DNA of 44,362 nt from a virus: IMG/VR virus record IMGVR_UViG_3300026130_000343, positions 1 to 44,362 of that record. One strand, written 5' to 3'. A model generated the notes under the pieces. That model ran no database searches. It was given only the letters and a program-made list of their open reading frames with translations, and was not told the origin of the DNA. Both the position numbers and the translations under genes were made by a program. Position 1 is the first letter of the stretch. Each line of letters begins with the position of its first letter. This document shows, piece by piece, positions 1 through 8,217 of this stretch.

Positions 1-44
1 CATAGTAAGAAATTAGGCACTGACATAAATTAAGAGGAAATACT

Positions 45-1127
45 ATGTCTGACAACACTCGCACTGTAACACCAAACAAAGCTAAAAACGGTATTAAACA
101 CGCAATGCTTCGCAAGCGTCCTATCTTCCTTTGGGGACCTCCAGGCATTGGTAAATCAGACATTGTTCATCAGATTGGTGAACAACTAGAGGCACACGTC
201 ATTGACGTTCGTTTGAGTCTTTGGGAACCTACAGACATTAAAGGTATTCCTTACTTTGATGCTAATATCGGTCGCATGGTTTGGGGAGCGCCTGCAGAGC
301 TTCCAGACGAGGCACTTGCATCACAGTATAAGAACATTATTTTGTTCCTTGACGAAATGAACAGTGCAGCGCCTGCTGTACAGGCTGCGGCATATCAGCT
401 AATTCTTAACCGCAAAGTAGGACAGTACACTTTGCCAGACAATGTGATGATTGTTGCGGCAGGTAACCGTGAAGCAGACAAAGGTGTTACATATCGTATG
501 CCTGCTCCGTTGGCTAACCGCTTTGTACACTTGGAAATTGCTCCAAGCTTTGATGACTGGTTCCAGTGGGCTGTAGACAACAAAGTGCACAAAGATGTTG
601 TAGGTTACCTACAGTTTGCTAAACAAGACTTGTACACATTTGATCCTAAGTCGCCAAGTCGTTCTTTTGCAACACCTCGTTCGTGGTCTTTTGTATCAGA
701 ACTGCTAGAAGACAAGCTAGACGAAGAAACTACAGTTGATCTAGTAGCAGGTTCTGTAGGCGAAGGCCTTGCAGTTAAGTTTATGGCACACCGCAAGGTA
801 GCAGGCGAGATGCCTAATCCAACAGACATCCTTGAAGGCAAAGTAAAAGAACTTACTACCTCAGAGATCAGTGCAATGTACTCATTAACAGTGTCATTGT
901 GCTACGAGCTTAAAGAGTCAGTTGATTCGGGTGATAAAAAGTTTGATAGTAAAGTAAACAACTTTTTGCGCTTTGCAATGGATAATTTCGAAACTGAGCT
1001 TGTTGTAATGGGCATTAAACTTGCACTTACTCAGTACTCATTGCCAATTGATCCAGACGCTGTTGAGTGTTTCGACGAGTTCCACGATCGTTACGGAAAA
1101 TACATCAAAGCTGCACAGAGTGCCTAA
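45..1127 (+). CDS. MoxR-type AAA+ ATPase
   Basis: A 360-residue AAA+ ATPase of the MoxR/dynein-like kind. Walker A is GPPGIGKS at residues 31-38, and Walker B is ILFLDE at about 99-104, followed by the MNSA segment typical of MoxR proteins. The sensor-like stretch VAAGNRE and an arginine-containing PLANRF segment follow near residues 143-165. The start is supported by a GAGGAAA ribosome site a few bases upstream. MoxR ATPases usually work with a VWA-domain partner as a chaperone or metal-insertion pair. The next gene (1229-2521) encodes such a partner, although a terminator and a new promoter lie between the two. Family assignment is secure; the substrate in the phage cycle is unknown. Confidence 0.9.
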   Translation: MSDNTRTVTPNKAKNGIKHAMLRKRPIFLWGPPGIGKSDIVHQIGEQLEAHVIDVRLSLWEPTDIKGIPYFDANIGRMVWGAPAELPDEALASQYKNIILFLDEMNSAAPAVQAAAYQLILNRKVGQYTLPDNVMIVAAGNREADKGVTYRMPAPLANRFVHLEIAPSFDDWFQWAVDNKVHKDVVGYLQFAKQDLYTFDPKSPSRSFATPRSWSFVSELLEDKLDEETTVDLVAGSVGEGLAVKFMAHRKVAGEMPNPTDILEGKVKELTTSEISAMYSLTVSLCYELKESVDSGDKKFDSKVNNFLRFAMDNFETELVVMGIKLALTQYSLPIDPDAVECFDEFHDRYGKYIKAAQSA

Positions 1128-1134
1128 TCACTAT

Positions 1135-1164
1135 GGGTGAGTATAATACTCGCCCAATCTTTTT
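1135..1164 (+). terminator. Rho-independent terminator after the AAA+ ATPase
   Basis: GGGTGAG (1135-1141) pairs with CTCGCCC (1149-1155), with one G-U pair, around a 7-base loop. A T-run follows at 1158-1164. It begins 8 bases after the stop codon of the ATPase gene and just before a promoter, so it separates two transcription units. Confidence 0.8.
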
Positions 1165-1166
1165 AC

Positions 1167-1194
1167 TTGACTTTTTCTTTTTTTCTGTTATAAT
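1167..1194 (+). promoter_or_regulatory. sigma70-like promoter for the metallopeptidase gene
   Basis: TTGACT at 1167-1172 and TATAAT at 1189-1194 are separated by 16 bases. The start codon of the next gene lies 34 bases downstream. The position directly after a terminator supports a real, host-type (early) promoter. Confidence 0.7.
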
Positions 1195-1228
1195 TGTAGT
1201 ATAGAAATTAACAAGCACGAGGCATATT

Positions 1229-2521
1229 ATGGCAACTAAAGATACACAAACTAAGCTAAAACAATGGCAGCCTGATCCAGATATTACAAAAGAACAACTC
1301 GAATCTATGCGTGTTGAAGTTCTTGATCGTGTAATTACTGCTCGTGTAGGCCTGTTGCTTCGTCATCCTTTCTTTGGCAATCTTGCCACTCGATTACGCA
1401 TCCAGGCTGCCGATGACTGGTGTCAGACTGCGGCAACTGACGGACGTAATCTTTACTTTAATACTCAGTTTTTTAATGCAATGTCTAACAAAGAAATTGA
1501 GTTTGTTATTGCACACGAAATCTTGCACTGTGTATACGATCACCTTACACGCCGCGAAGACCGCAATCCTATGCTGTATAACATTGCCGCTGACTACAAA
1601 GTAAACAACTTACTTGTACGTGACCGCATTGGCGAAAAGCCTAAGATTGTCGATTGCTATCAAGACTTTCAATATGACGGAGACACTTCAGAAGAAATAT
1701 ACGACAAGTTGTTTGACGAAGCTCAGAAAAAAGGTGAAGAGTTTTTAGAAGAACTTGGTGAAATGCTCGACGATCACTTTGAGTGGGATGGCGACGACGA
1801 CGGTGACGACAGTGACGAAGAAGGCGACAACAAAAAGAAACGTCCTAAGTACTCTAAAGAAGAAATGCGTCAGATCCGCGATGAGATTAAAGAAGCAATG
1901 ATTAGTGCTTCGCAGAGCGCAGGTGCTGGCAATGTTCCTGGCGAAATCCAGCGTATGATTAAAGAGCTTACAGAACCTAAGATGAACTGGCGAGAAATTC
2001 TACGTCAGCAGATTCAGTCAACTGTTCGCAATGATTATACGTTTGCTCGCCCTTCACGTAAAGGCTGGCACACTGGCGCAATTCTTCCTGGTATGAATTA
2101 CGATCAAACAATTGATGTTGCAGTTGCTCTTGACATGTCAGGTTCGATCGGCAATGAACAAGCAAAAGATTTCCTAGGCGAAATTAAAGGCATCATGGAC
2201 GAATACAAAGACTACAACATTAAATTGTGGTGCTTTGATACTGCTGTATACAATGAACAAGACTTTACTGCCGATGGCGGAGAAGACTTGCTAGACTACG
2301 AAATATACGGCGGCGGTGGCACTGACTTTATGTGCAACTGGGAATACATGAAAGAACATGATATTCAGCCTAAGAAATTTATTATGTTTACTGACGGATA
2401 CGCTTGGAACAGCTGGGGTGATGAGGACTACTGTGATACAGTGTTTATTATCCACAGTCACCATGACAAGAACTTACAAGCTCCGTTCGGTGTCACTGCA
2501 CACTACGAGGAATCTAAGTGA
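1229..2521 (+). CDS. Metallopeptidase/VWA-like protein (MoxR partner)
   Basis: A 430-residue protein of the predicted metal-dependent peptidase / VWA-like type (COG3864-like). The N-terminal half carries a zinc-peptidase HEILH motif at residues 96-100. A very acidic linker lies near residues 187-200 (many D and E). The C-terminal half has a VWA-type metal site DMSGS at 302-306 and a later FTDG segment. These are known partners of MoxR ATPases, which fits the gene just upstream. It has its own sigma70-like promoter, so the two may be expressed separately. Its 3' end overlaps the next gene by 4 bases. Both motifs appear intact. Whether it cleaves protein or only scaffolds is not shown by sequence. 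Confidence 0.85.
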   Translation: MATKDTQTKLKQWQPDPDITKEQLESMRVEVLDRVITARVGLLLRHPFFGNLATRLRIQAADDWCQTAATDGRNLYFNTQFFNAMSNKEIEFVIAHEILHCVYDHLTRREDRNPMLYNIAADYKVNNLLVRDRIGEKPKIVDCYQDFQYDGDTSEEIYDKLFDEAQKKGEEFLEELGEMLDDHFEWDGDDDGDDSDEEGDNKKKRPKYSKEEMRQIRDEIKEAMISASQSAGAGNVPGEIQRMIKELTEPKMNWREILRQQIQSTVRNDYTFARPSRKGWHTGAILPGMNYDQTIDVAVALDMSGSIGNEQAKDFLGEIKGIMDEYKDYNIKLWCFDTAVYNEQDFTADGGEDLLDYEIYGGGGTDFMCNWEYMKEHDIQPKKFIMFTDGYAWNSWGDEDYCDTVFIIHSHHDKNLQAPFGVTAHYEESK

Positions 2522-2796
2522 TAAAAAATAAGACTCCTAGTCCACTAGAGTTGTTTAAACTAAGACAAGTGAGTTGTTTACCTCCGCACTTTGAATTGGT
2601 GCAAACACCTATTGTTTACAACATGGAAGCAAGCATAACTGCATGGATTAAGGATCATCTTAAAGGAAGATTTTACATTGGCAGAGGTATTGGTTTAGAC
2701 CACGACAGTGTTGCTAATGTACTAAAAGTTGGATTTGAAGATCCAAAAGAAGCAAGTTACTTTATGTTAGCTTGTCCACATTTAAAATACAAATAA
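2518..2796 (+). CDS. Hypothetical protein (92 aa)
   Basis: Not recognised. It begins at a GTG that overlaps the stop of the metallopeptidase gene (GTGA), a typical translational-coupling junction. The protein is small and soluble, with no signal peptide or membrane segment. The C-terminal half (ITAWIKDHLKGRFYIGRG and onward) looks folded, with an alpha/beta pattern. Co-transcription with the MoxR partner is likely, but nothing ties it to that function. Confidence 0.6.
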   Translation: MIKNKTPSPLELFKLRQVSCLPPHFELVQTPIVYNMEASITAWIKDHLKGRFYIGRGIGLDHDSVANVLKVGFEDPKEASYFMLACPHLKYK

Positions 2797-2835
2797 CTGT
2801 CATCGCATATATACTGTAACTAAAGGAGATAACAT

Positions 2836-3102
2836 ATGAGCGAACAAACTACTGCACCAGAAACTGAAGCACAAGCTGCACCAGCAGAACTTACTGTACA
2901 GGATCTAAGTGCACTTAGAGCAATCATTGACGTAGCAAGTCAACGTGGAGCATTTAAAGCTAACGAGATGGCTACTGTCGGTGTTACTTACAACAAACTT
3001 GAAGCCTTCCTTAATGCTGTAGCAGCGCAACAACAACAAGCTGAAGGTGCTACAACAGAAACAGACGTAGCAGCAGCGGAAGCAGTGGCAACAGGAGAAT
3101 AA
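2836..3102 (+). CDS. Hypothetical phage protein (88 aa), Ala/Gln/Glu-rich
   Basis: Preceded by a strong AAGGAGA ribosome site. The protein is 88 residues. Its low-complexity ends are rich in Ala, Glu, Gln and Thr. They flank a central helical segment, roughly residues 24-65 (VQDLSALRAIIDVASQRG and onward). No enzyme motif is visible. The stop sits one base before the next gene, so the two are probably co-expressed. The composition and position resemble small conserved hypotheticals of marine T4-like phages, but that is a recollection of gene neighbourhoods, not a proven match. Confidence 0.65.
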   Translation: MSEQTTAPETEAQAAPAELTVQDLSALRAIIDVASQRGAFKANEMATVGVTYNKLEAFLNAVAAQQQQAEGATTETDVAAAEAVATGE

Positions 3103-3103
3103 T

Positions 3104-3727
3104 ATGCCCGATCTAAAGCATGTTGGTAGACTTAATACCAACAATCGCAAATTGGTCGTAGCGTACAGGGTCATTCCTAATGACCCTGATCACTGCCTAG
3201 TAGTGCATCCAGAAACACTAGACAGCGATCAGCACGACACACTAATGAAGCTGGTAGAATCAAATGCAGGCCAAACTGCATATGAACTTGCAGAAGCAAT
3301 GATGCGTACTCAGTTACCTGACGGTAGAAACATGTTAACTACGTTTCATACTCAAGGAAAACTAGTAAAACTGCCAACAACATCAGTTGACTTAGTACCA
3401 AATAGCCAAAGTTCTATTAATCTTCGCGAGCTAAACGAACTTGTTGCTCAGCAAAAAGGTGTTACTGTAAATGATCTAGCGTTAGGAGTAACTAGCGCCA
3501 AACAGAAAGAAGCCACTGAGCAAGCTGAGGTTGTAGAAAACGTAGTCGAAGAACCTGTAGCAGAAACAAGTGACGTTCTTACAGACGAGCAACTAGCTGC
3601 AAAATATCGTAGTGATGCTGACCGTATGTATAAAGAAGCTAAACGCTTGCGTGAAATGGCTGAGGAACTAGTTCCTACTAAGAAGACTAGGAAAACTAAA
3701 ACCAGTGCAGAAAAACAAACTTCCTAA
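3104..3727 (+). CDS. Hypothetical phage protein (207 aa), charged C terminus
   Basis: A 207-residue protein. The N-terminal region (1-125) looks globular: MPDLKHVGRLNTNNRK, a VAYRVIPNDPDHCLVV strand region and helices with LMKLVESN. A helical acidic linker follows, then a basic C-terminal tail KKTRKTKTSAEK. Its layout is reminiscent of a hypothetical conserved in marine T4-like phages near structural genes; I cannot give a function. It starts one base after the preceding stop and its end overlaps the next gene by 23 bases. Confidence 0.65.
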   Translation: MPDLKHVGRLNTNNRKLVVAYRVIPNDPDHCLVVHPETLDSDQHDTLMKLVESNAGQTAYELAEAMMRTQLPDGRNMLTTFHTQGKLVKLPTTSVDLVPNSQSSINLRELNELVAQQKGVTVNDLALGVTSAKQKEATEQAEVVENVVEEPVAETSDVLTDEQLAAKYRSDADRMYKEAKRLREMAEELVPTKKTRKTKTSAEKQTS

Positions 3728-4019
3728 AGAGGTCGTAGATAAATGGCCAGAAGTGCTCGATGAGGTTGACGTAAATGTTATACCCATCGAGTACATTAAA
3801 CAAGTAGAAGTTACTTTTGACGATGATAATATTTGGTTAATTGATATTGATCCTGAAAAAGTTGACGAAGAAGCTGCTTACGCTCTAGAAGAAGAACTTG
3901 AATCTTTGTTTGCAGAATACGAGGATGTTATTACTAGTGTTAACTTTGTATTGGATATAGACCGTGTTAAAACAGATATAACCAAACGAACTAAACGCTT
4001 TCTTAAAAAGAAAAAGTAA
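3705..4019 (+). CDS. Hypothetical acidic protein (104 aa)
   Basis: Begins at a GTG inside the end of the preceding gene, with a 23-base overlap in a different frame. The 104-residue product is acidic in the middle (DDDN, DEEAAYALEEELESLF) and ends in a basic tail RTKRFLKKKK. This acidic-body, basic-tail form occurs in small phage nucleic-acid-associated or scaffold proteins, but no family is recognised. The weak start context and long overlap leave some doubt about the exact N terminus. Confidence 0.55.
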   Translation: MQKNKLPKEVVDKWPEVLDEVDVNVIPIEYIKQVEVTFDDDNIWLIDIDPEKVDEEAAYALEEELESLFAEYEDVITSVNFVLDIDRVKTDITKRTKRFLKKKK

Positions 4020-4034
4020 ATTAGTTAAAAATTA

Positions 4035-4043
4035 CATAAATAC
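4035..4043 (+). promoter_or_regulatory. Late-promoter-like element before the tail fibre gene
   Basis: CATAAATAC differs from the T4 late -10 element TATAAATA at the first base only, and contains the TAAATAC string also found at 6982, 10059 and (minus strand) 16951-16945. Predicted transcript start is about 4048, giving a short leader that carries the CTAGGAG ribosome site before the 4074 ATG. Confidence 0.55.
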
Positions 4044-4073
4044 TAGTAATAATTAATCCTAGGAGTTAAAAGT

Positions 4074-5573
4074 ATGTCTTTACGTTTAAGACGAGGAACT
4101 GATGCAGAAAGAACTAGTGTAGTATTTGCAGAAGGCGAAGTAGTATACACTACCGATACTAAACTAGTATACGTTGGTGATGGAGTTACACAAGGTGGTG
4201 TTAATCTCGTAGCAAATGCTTCCGAAGTTCCTCCTAATTCAATTACAATAGAAAAATTAGCAGTATCAGACGGTACTGCTGGGCAAGTTCTTTCAACTGA
4301 TGGCTCAGGCAACTTAGCGTTTGTCGACGCAGTTACTGGCGAAATTGTTATTCCAGAGAACAGTGTCGGAGCTACTGAACTAGCTGTAGCGACTGGTACA
4401 GCAAATCAAGTACTGAGCATTGATGGAGCAGGTAACTTACAGTTTATCGATGCAGTACTTTCAATCAATGAAGGCTCAATTTCAATTGTAGAACTAGCTG
4501 TAACAGATGGTACTGCCGGACAAGTACTTACTACAGACGGCAATGGTGTATTATCATTTACTGATGTAATAACTTCTATACCACCTAGTTCAATTGGTGT
4601 TAATGAACTTATTGTTACTCCTGGTACGGCAAATCAAGTACTGAGCATTGATGGAGCAGGTAACTTACAATTTATTGATGCAGTACTTTCGATCAATGAA
4701 GGCTCAATTTCAATTTTAGAGCTAGCTGTAACAGATGGTACAGCTGGGCAAGTACTTACTACAAACGGCCAAGGTGGACTATATTTTAGTAGTATCCCCG
4801 GAGTATCCGGAGACATTTCTGTAGACAATATATCTGCACTCAGCTTAACTGTTAATAACGTAAGTGCACTTAGCGTTACTGCTGCTTCATTTGACGGTGA
4901 CTTAAAAGGTAGTGTATTTAGCGACAACTCGTCTGTACTAGTTGATAGTATAACAAGTACTTTAAACACTTCGTTGCTTTCTCTTAGCGGTAATACAATT
5001 TCTTCAAGCACTAGTAATGTCGTTATTGATACTGTTGGAGGAGTTAGTATATCTTCTGACGTTCCGTCTGTAGCAAAACTTAGTGGATTATACAACGGTA
5101 CTGACATTCCACAAGTTGATATCCGTGCATCACGAGGAACGAATGAATCGCCTGCTACAATAAATGCCGGTGATTATGGTACTTCTCTTGCTTTTACAAC
5201 TTATGACCCTGTTGGACAAGAAGCATACAGCAAAAGTATTGCTGCATTTATTCCACAACTAGATGCTACTGCTGTCAACACCGAGGATGCTCCAAAGTCT
5301 AACTTAATCCTTACAGTAGGTGCAGGAGACACCAACGGCGAAGATCCAACAGGAAACTACATGTACTGGAGCTGGGGCGGAAATGGTTCATTCAATACTA
5401 AGAGTGTAGAATTTAGAGCGCAAGATGCTACTTCGATCGGAAACATGACTCCTGTAGCAGGCACTATAATCTTCGACAGCGACACACAAAAGTTTAAAGG
5501 CTACGTAGACGATACTGGCCTTGCAGCAGGCGGAGCACCTAACTCAACGCCTGGTTGGGTCGAGTTAAACTAA
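4074..5573 (+). CDS. Tail fibre protein with repeated modules
   Basis: A 499-residue virion fibre-type protein. The N terminus (LRLRRGTDAERTSVVFAEGE then VYTTDTKLVYVGDG) matches the short attachment domain seen in phage fibres and in the major tropism determinant N-terminal family. The middle carries repeats built on DGTAGQVLSTDGxGxLxF, at about residues 63-235, two of them nearly identical at the DNA level. A beta-rich stretch follows, then a C-terminal domain from about residue 330 (YNGTDIPQVDIRASRGT) to the end (GTIIFDSDTQKFKGYVDD). That terminal domain recurs as a separate gene at 7659-8207. The gene sits behind a late-promoter-like element and ends 17 bases before a hairpin terminator. 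Its stop overlaps the convergent gene by 9 bases. Confidence 0.8.
   Translation: MSLRLRRGTDAERTSVVFAEGEVVYTTDTKLVYVGDGVTQGGVNLVANASEVPPNSITIEKLAVSDGTAGQVLSTDGSGNLAFVDAVTGEIVIPENSVGATELAVATGTANQVLSIDGAGNLQFIDAVLSINEGSISIVELAVTDGTAGQVLTTDGNGVLSFTDVITSIPPSSIGVNELIVTPGTANQVLSIDGAGNLQFIDAVLSINEGSISILELAVTDGTAGQVLTTNGQGGLYFSSIPGVSGDISVDNISALSLTVNNVSALSVTAASFDGDLKGSVFSDNSSVLVDSITSTLNTSLLSLSGNTISSSTSNVVIDTVGGVSISSDVPSVAKLSGLYNGTDIPQVDIRASRGTNESPATINAGDYGTSLAFTTYDPVGQEAYSKSIAAFIPQLDATAVNTEDAPKSNLILTVGAGDTNGEDPTGNYMYWSWGGNGSFNTKSVEFRAQDATSIGNMTPVAGTIIFDSDTQKFKGYVDDTGLAAGGAPNSTPGWVELN
4401..4763 (+). repeat. Near-identical internal repeat in the tail fibre gene
   Basis: The segment starting GCAAATCAAGTACTGAGCAT at 4401 recurs at 4629, 228 bases downstream, and remains similar for about 135 bases with only scattered third-position changes. 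Shorter, more diverged copies flank both. This is a recent duplication of a fibre module and a natural target for slippage or recombination that changes fibre length. Confidence 0.85.
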
Positions 5574-6968
5574 CGGTCTGAGAACATTCCAATCGTCCTT
5601 ATGCCAATAAGGACGATTTATTTTATCAATATCAATTAATTTAATATCTGATATCTTTTGAAATATTTGATCATGCTTTTCTGTTAGAAACGATTCTGCA
5701 GATCGGCTAGTCCATAATAAAAAGATGTTTGGATCTTTTTCTTTCAACTTATTTAAAAATCTATTTTCAGCAGCAATTCTATATTTCATGCTTTGATGGA
5801 ATATTCCAGGAACGTGGTCAAACATGTCACTTGCATTGAATATAGTTTTTTTGCCTGCGTCAAACCAGTCAAAATTAAATTCACTCATATAATCGATAGA
5901 TATAAACTTAAAGTTTAACTTTCTAACAGCGTTCCATTTTTCTTCCCAATTATCAACAGAAGTTAAAAAGGTTTTCCATTGCTGTCTAACTTGTTCTATA
6001 TAGCTATCATAATCATAAGGTAAATTATTAGGTAAGAAAAAATCTTGTTTTAAATAGAAATCTACATAGTCCTTGCCGTCCCATTCTGTTACCATAGCTT
6101 TCATAAACTGTAACACTAACGGATTAATGTCAGTAAAAATGATTTCGGTATCGTTAGTAAACCCCATTAAGTGCAAATTTTCGACCCAGTTAATACCAGT
6201 TCCTAATGTAATATACGTATCGACCGGACCGGCAAAATCTAAACTTGTATTCAATCGATCACTATTAAACGGAACAACAATGTTATTGAACATAAATTGA
6301 TTGTAAAATAGCGATGTCGATTCTCTAAGAAATACATGATCGTACTCATAATAAAAATATTTTTTGTTGTTTCTAATATCTGGACCTAGATCTATTAATC
6401 TTTTGTTGTTATTAAGTCCAACTGTTAAAATATTCCAGCCGTGCATTGTTCCAGTATACTCAGTATATTCTGTTCCTAAAAGCAACTCTTGTGCAATGTA
6501 ACCGTCATCTGTATTAGACAATGGCGCTATCTTTTTATGAGGTGTGTCAGAATCTTTACCGATAGTAGGACATCCTAGCGCTTTGTGCTCTTTTAGATTT
6601 ACAATATAAAACTGATGGTGCAATTCAAAATATTTTTCGTTTCTATCTAATATATGGCCAGAAATGTAGAAGTCTTCTTTACATTTTTCTGCAATAGCAT
6701 GTATTAATCTATCCGAAAGTTTGGGACTAGTACCTGACGCAATGATAACTGCATGTGTATACGTGTCTAGACCGCTTGCTAATAATTCGTCTTCATCTGT
6801 TCCGATACACACATCGTAACCATATTTTAGAAAACGGTTTATCATGTAATCAGATAAATTCTTTGCAATTTCCTTAGACCAGTCAGAAGTACAAGTGTCT
6901 AAGATGTCGTGTATACAAATAAGTATAGGCTGTTTGTTAGTATGTTTTGTCAGTATTTTTTGTATCAT
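5565..6968 (-). CDS. Two-domain protein with a methyltransferase-like C-terminal half
   Basis: A 467-residue protein, not assigned to a named family. The N-terminal half (1-175) has Rossmann-like strands (ILICIHDI, THAVIIASGTSPK) and a FELHHQFYIVNL segment. The middle of the C-terminal half has a nucleotide-binding pattern, TYITLGTGINWVENL then EIIFTDINP (about residues 251-283). This resembles motif I and the acidic end of strand 2 of a class I SAM-dependent methyltransferase. The ATG has no ribosome site, and a TAAATA element ends 6 bases upstream, which suggests a leaderless transcript. It is convergent with the tail fibre gene, overlapping it by 9 bases. Confidence 0.6.
   Translation of the reverse strand: MIQKILTKHTNKQPILICIHDILDTCTSDWSKEIAKNLSDYMINRFLKYGYDVCIGTDEDELLASGLDTYTHAVIIASGTSPKLSDRLIHAIAEKCKEDFYISGHILDRNEKYFELHHQFYIVNLKEHKALGCPTIGKDSDTPHKKIAPLSNTDDGYIAQELLLGTEYTEYTGTMHGWNILTVGLNNNKRLIDLGPDIRNNKKYFYYEYDHVFLRESTSLFYNQFMFNNIVVPFNSDRLNTSLDFAGPVDTYITLGTGINWVENLHLMGFTNDTEIIFTDINPLVLQFMKAMVTEWDGKDYVDFYLKQDFFLPNNLPYDYDSYIEQVRQQWKTFLTSVDNWEEKWNAVRKLNFKFISIDYMSEFNFDWFDAGKKTIFNASDMFDHVPGIFHQSMKYRIAAENRFLNKLKEKDPNIFLLWTSRSAESFLTEKHDQIFQKISDIKLIDIDKINRPYWHKDDWNVLRPLV
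5591..5626 (+). terminator. Strong hairpin terminator after the tail fibre gene
   Basis: AATCGTCCTTAT (5591-5602) and ATAAGGACGATT (5607-5618) form a perfect 12-base stem with a 4-base loop, followed by TATTTTAT. It works only in the + direction, ending the tail fibre transcript. It lies within the final codons of the convergent minus-strand gene, so the same bases serve both as coding sequence and as terminator. Confidence 0.8.
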
Positions 6969-6973
6969 GCTTT

Positions 6974-6988
6974 TATTTAAGTAAATAC
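6974..6988. promoter_or_regulatory. Back-to-back late-promoter-like elements in a 40-base divergent gap
   Basis: On the minus strand TAAATA (6979 to 6974) ends exactly 6 bases before the A of the ATG at 6968. On the plus strand TAAATAC lies at 6982-6988, 20 bases before the GTG at 7009, with an AAGGGG ribosome site between. T4 late elements place the transcript start 6 bases after the last A, so the minus transcript would be leaderless and the plus one would have a 16-base leader. Motif match is partial (second position differs from TATAAATA). Confidence 0.45.
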
Positions 6989-7008
6989 ATAATAAGGGGT
7001 TATTAATC

Positions 7009-7662
7009 GTGATTACTAAAGATTATTTTGTTTCAGATGCCAAGTATGTTAAATTAAACTTTCCAGTTGACTATAAAGGCATGTTAGAAGAAGCAATAGC
7101 ACTTAAAGATCAATTTATAACACACCGTGATGGAAGTTACGACCACAAAGGATGGAAAAGTTTAGTTTTGCACGGATGGGATGACGGCCAATCAGGACAT
7201 TGGAAAGATTACGGGTATAATACTATAGACCAAGTAGTTGAAAATTTACATTGGTCTGAAGCTTCAATCCAGTGTCCAAAAACTGTAGATTTTGTTAAAA
7301 ATAAGTTTCCTAGTAACCTGTTCGGGCGAGTTAGATTTATGCTGTTGGAAGCGGGCGGACATATCGGAGAGCATATTGATTCTAAAGTTCCATTACTAGA
7401 TAATACTAATATTAGTTTAAGCAATCCCGAAGGTTGCTTATGGCACTGGGGAGACGGTGACACGCTTTTCATGGAGCCTGGAAGTACGTATGTTATGAAT
7501 ATTCATTATCCTCATGCTGTTTATAATAATAGTAATGAAGACAGGTATCATTTAATAATACATCGGTTTGATTCAACTAACGAATGGAAAACTGAGTTAA
7601 ATAGAGCATGTAAGGAACAAAATATTACAGGAAAGTATCATACACACGAGGTATTAAATTGA
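7009..7662 (+). CDS. Aspartyl/asparaginyl beta-hydroxylase-like oxygenase
   Basis: A 217-residue candidate 2-oxoglutarate/Fe(II) dioxygenase. The iron-binding triad is visible as H122-x-D124 in GGHIGEHIDS, with the distal His at H169 in HYPHAVYN. A basic segment RYHLIIHR that could bind 2-oxoglutarate follows. The spacing fits the Asp/Asn beta-hydroxylase family. Members hydroxylate Asp or Asn side chains or small molecules. The start is GTG, chosen for the AAGGGG site about 10 bases upstream. It is translationally coupled (TTGA overlap) to the following fibre-like gene. That coupling makes the fibre-like protein a possible substrate, which is inference. Confidence 0.75.
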   Translation: MITKDYFVSDAKYVKLNFPVDYKGMLEEAIALKDQFITHRDGSYDHKGWKSLVLHGWDDGQSGHWKDYGYNTIDQVVENLHWSEASIQCPKTVDFVKNKFPSNLFGRVRFMLLEAGGHIGEHIDSKVPLLDNTNISLSNPEGCLWHWGDGDTLFMEPGSTYVMNIHYPHAVYNNSNEDRYHLIIHRFDSTNEWKTELNRACKEQNITGKYHTHEVLN

Positions 7663-8207
7663 AAAACTTAGACTCTATTTCAGCAGATAGCCGACTACTA
7701 GTAACTACTAAAGACGGTATGATAATTACAACCGACGGAAATAATGTTTTAAGAGTTCAAGGCACGTACAACGGCGGAGATAAACCGCACCTCAATTTTC
7801 ATACTATACGAAATACAACCGACAACCCTGCTATGTTACAACCGGGAGATTATGGTATGAACGTTAGCTTTACTACATGCTATTATGAACACGGTAATGA
7901 CATTGGTAAGAGTATTGCATCTTTAATTCCGCAAGTTGACCACAATGCAGATATGAGTCAACTTGCTCCTGCAAGTAATTTAAACGTGCTTGTTAATTCC
8001 GGTGACGAAAACGGAGAATATGCTAACATATATAGAGTATGGCGTTTTAATAAAACTGGAGCGATAGAGTCTAAAATATTTCAATGTTTTACACAAAGTA
8101 CCGAGGATATTAGTAAAATAACACCTGAAAACGGTATGATAATTTATAATACCGATATTGATAAATTTCAAGGCTATGCTAACGGTCAATGGGTAGACTT
8201 GCACTAA
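7659..8207 (+). CDS. Stand-alone fibre C-terminal domain protein
   Basis: A 182-residue protein whose whole length parallels the last 170 residues of the 4074-5573 tail fibre. Shared blocks in the same order are YNG...P.., DNPAM.Q.GDYG against ESPATINAGDYG, GKSIASLIPQ against SKSIAAFIPQ, SNL...V..GDENGE against SNLILTVGAGDTNGE, and NGMIIYNTDIDKFQGY against GTIIFDSDTQKFKGY. It lacks the N-terminal attachment domain and the repeats. The TTG start overlaps the preceding oxygenase stop (TTGA), with a GAGG site upstream. It could be a fibre tip, a fibre variant used by exchange, or a decoy substrate for the flanking oxygenases. Confidence 0.75.
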   Translation: MKNLDSISADSRLLVTTKDGMIITTDGNNVLRVQGTYNGGDKPHLNFHTIRNTTDNPAMLQPGDYGMNVSFTTCYYEHGNDIGKSIASLIPQVDHNADMSQLAPASNLNVLVNSGDENGEYANIYRVWRFNKTGAIESKIFQCFTQSTEDISKITPENGMIIYNTDIDKFQGYANGQWVDLH

Positions 8208-8217
8208 GGAGCTTAAC

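Noticed and set aside
4074-8207. A diversity-generating retroelement, because the fibre N terminus resembles the major tropism determinant.
   Set aside because: No reverse transcriptase, template repeat or adenine-biased variable repeat was seen; the 7659 gene is a diverged paralogue, not a mutated copy.
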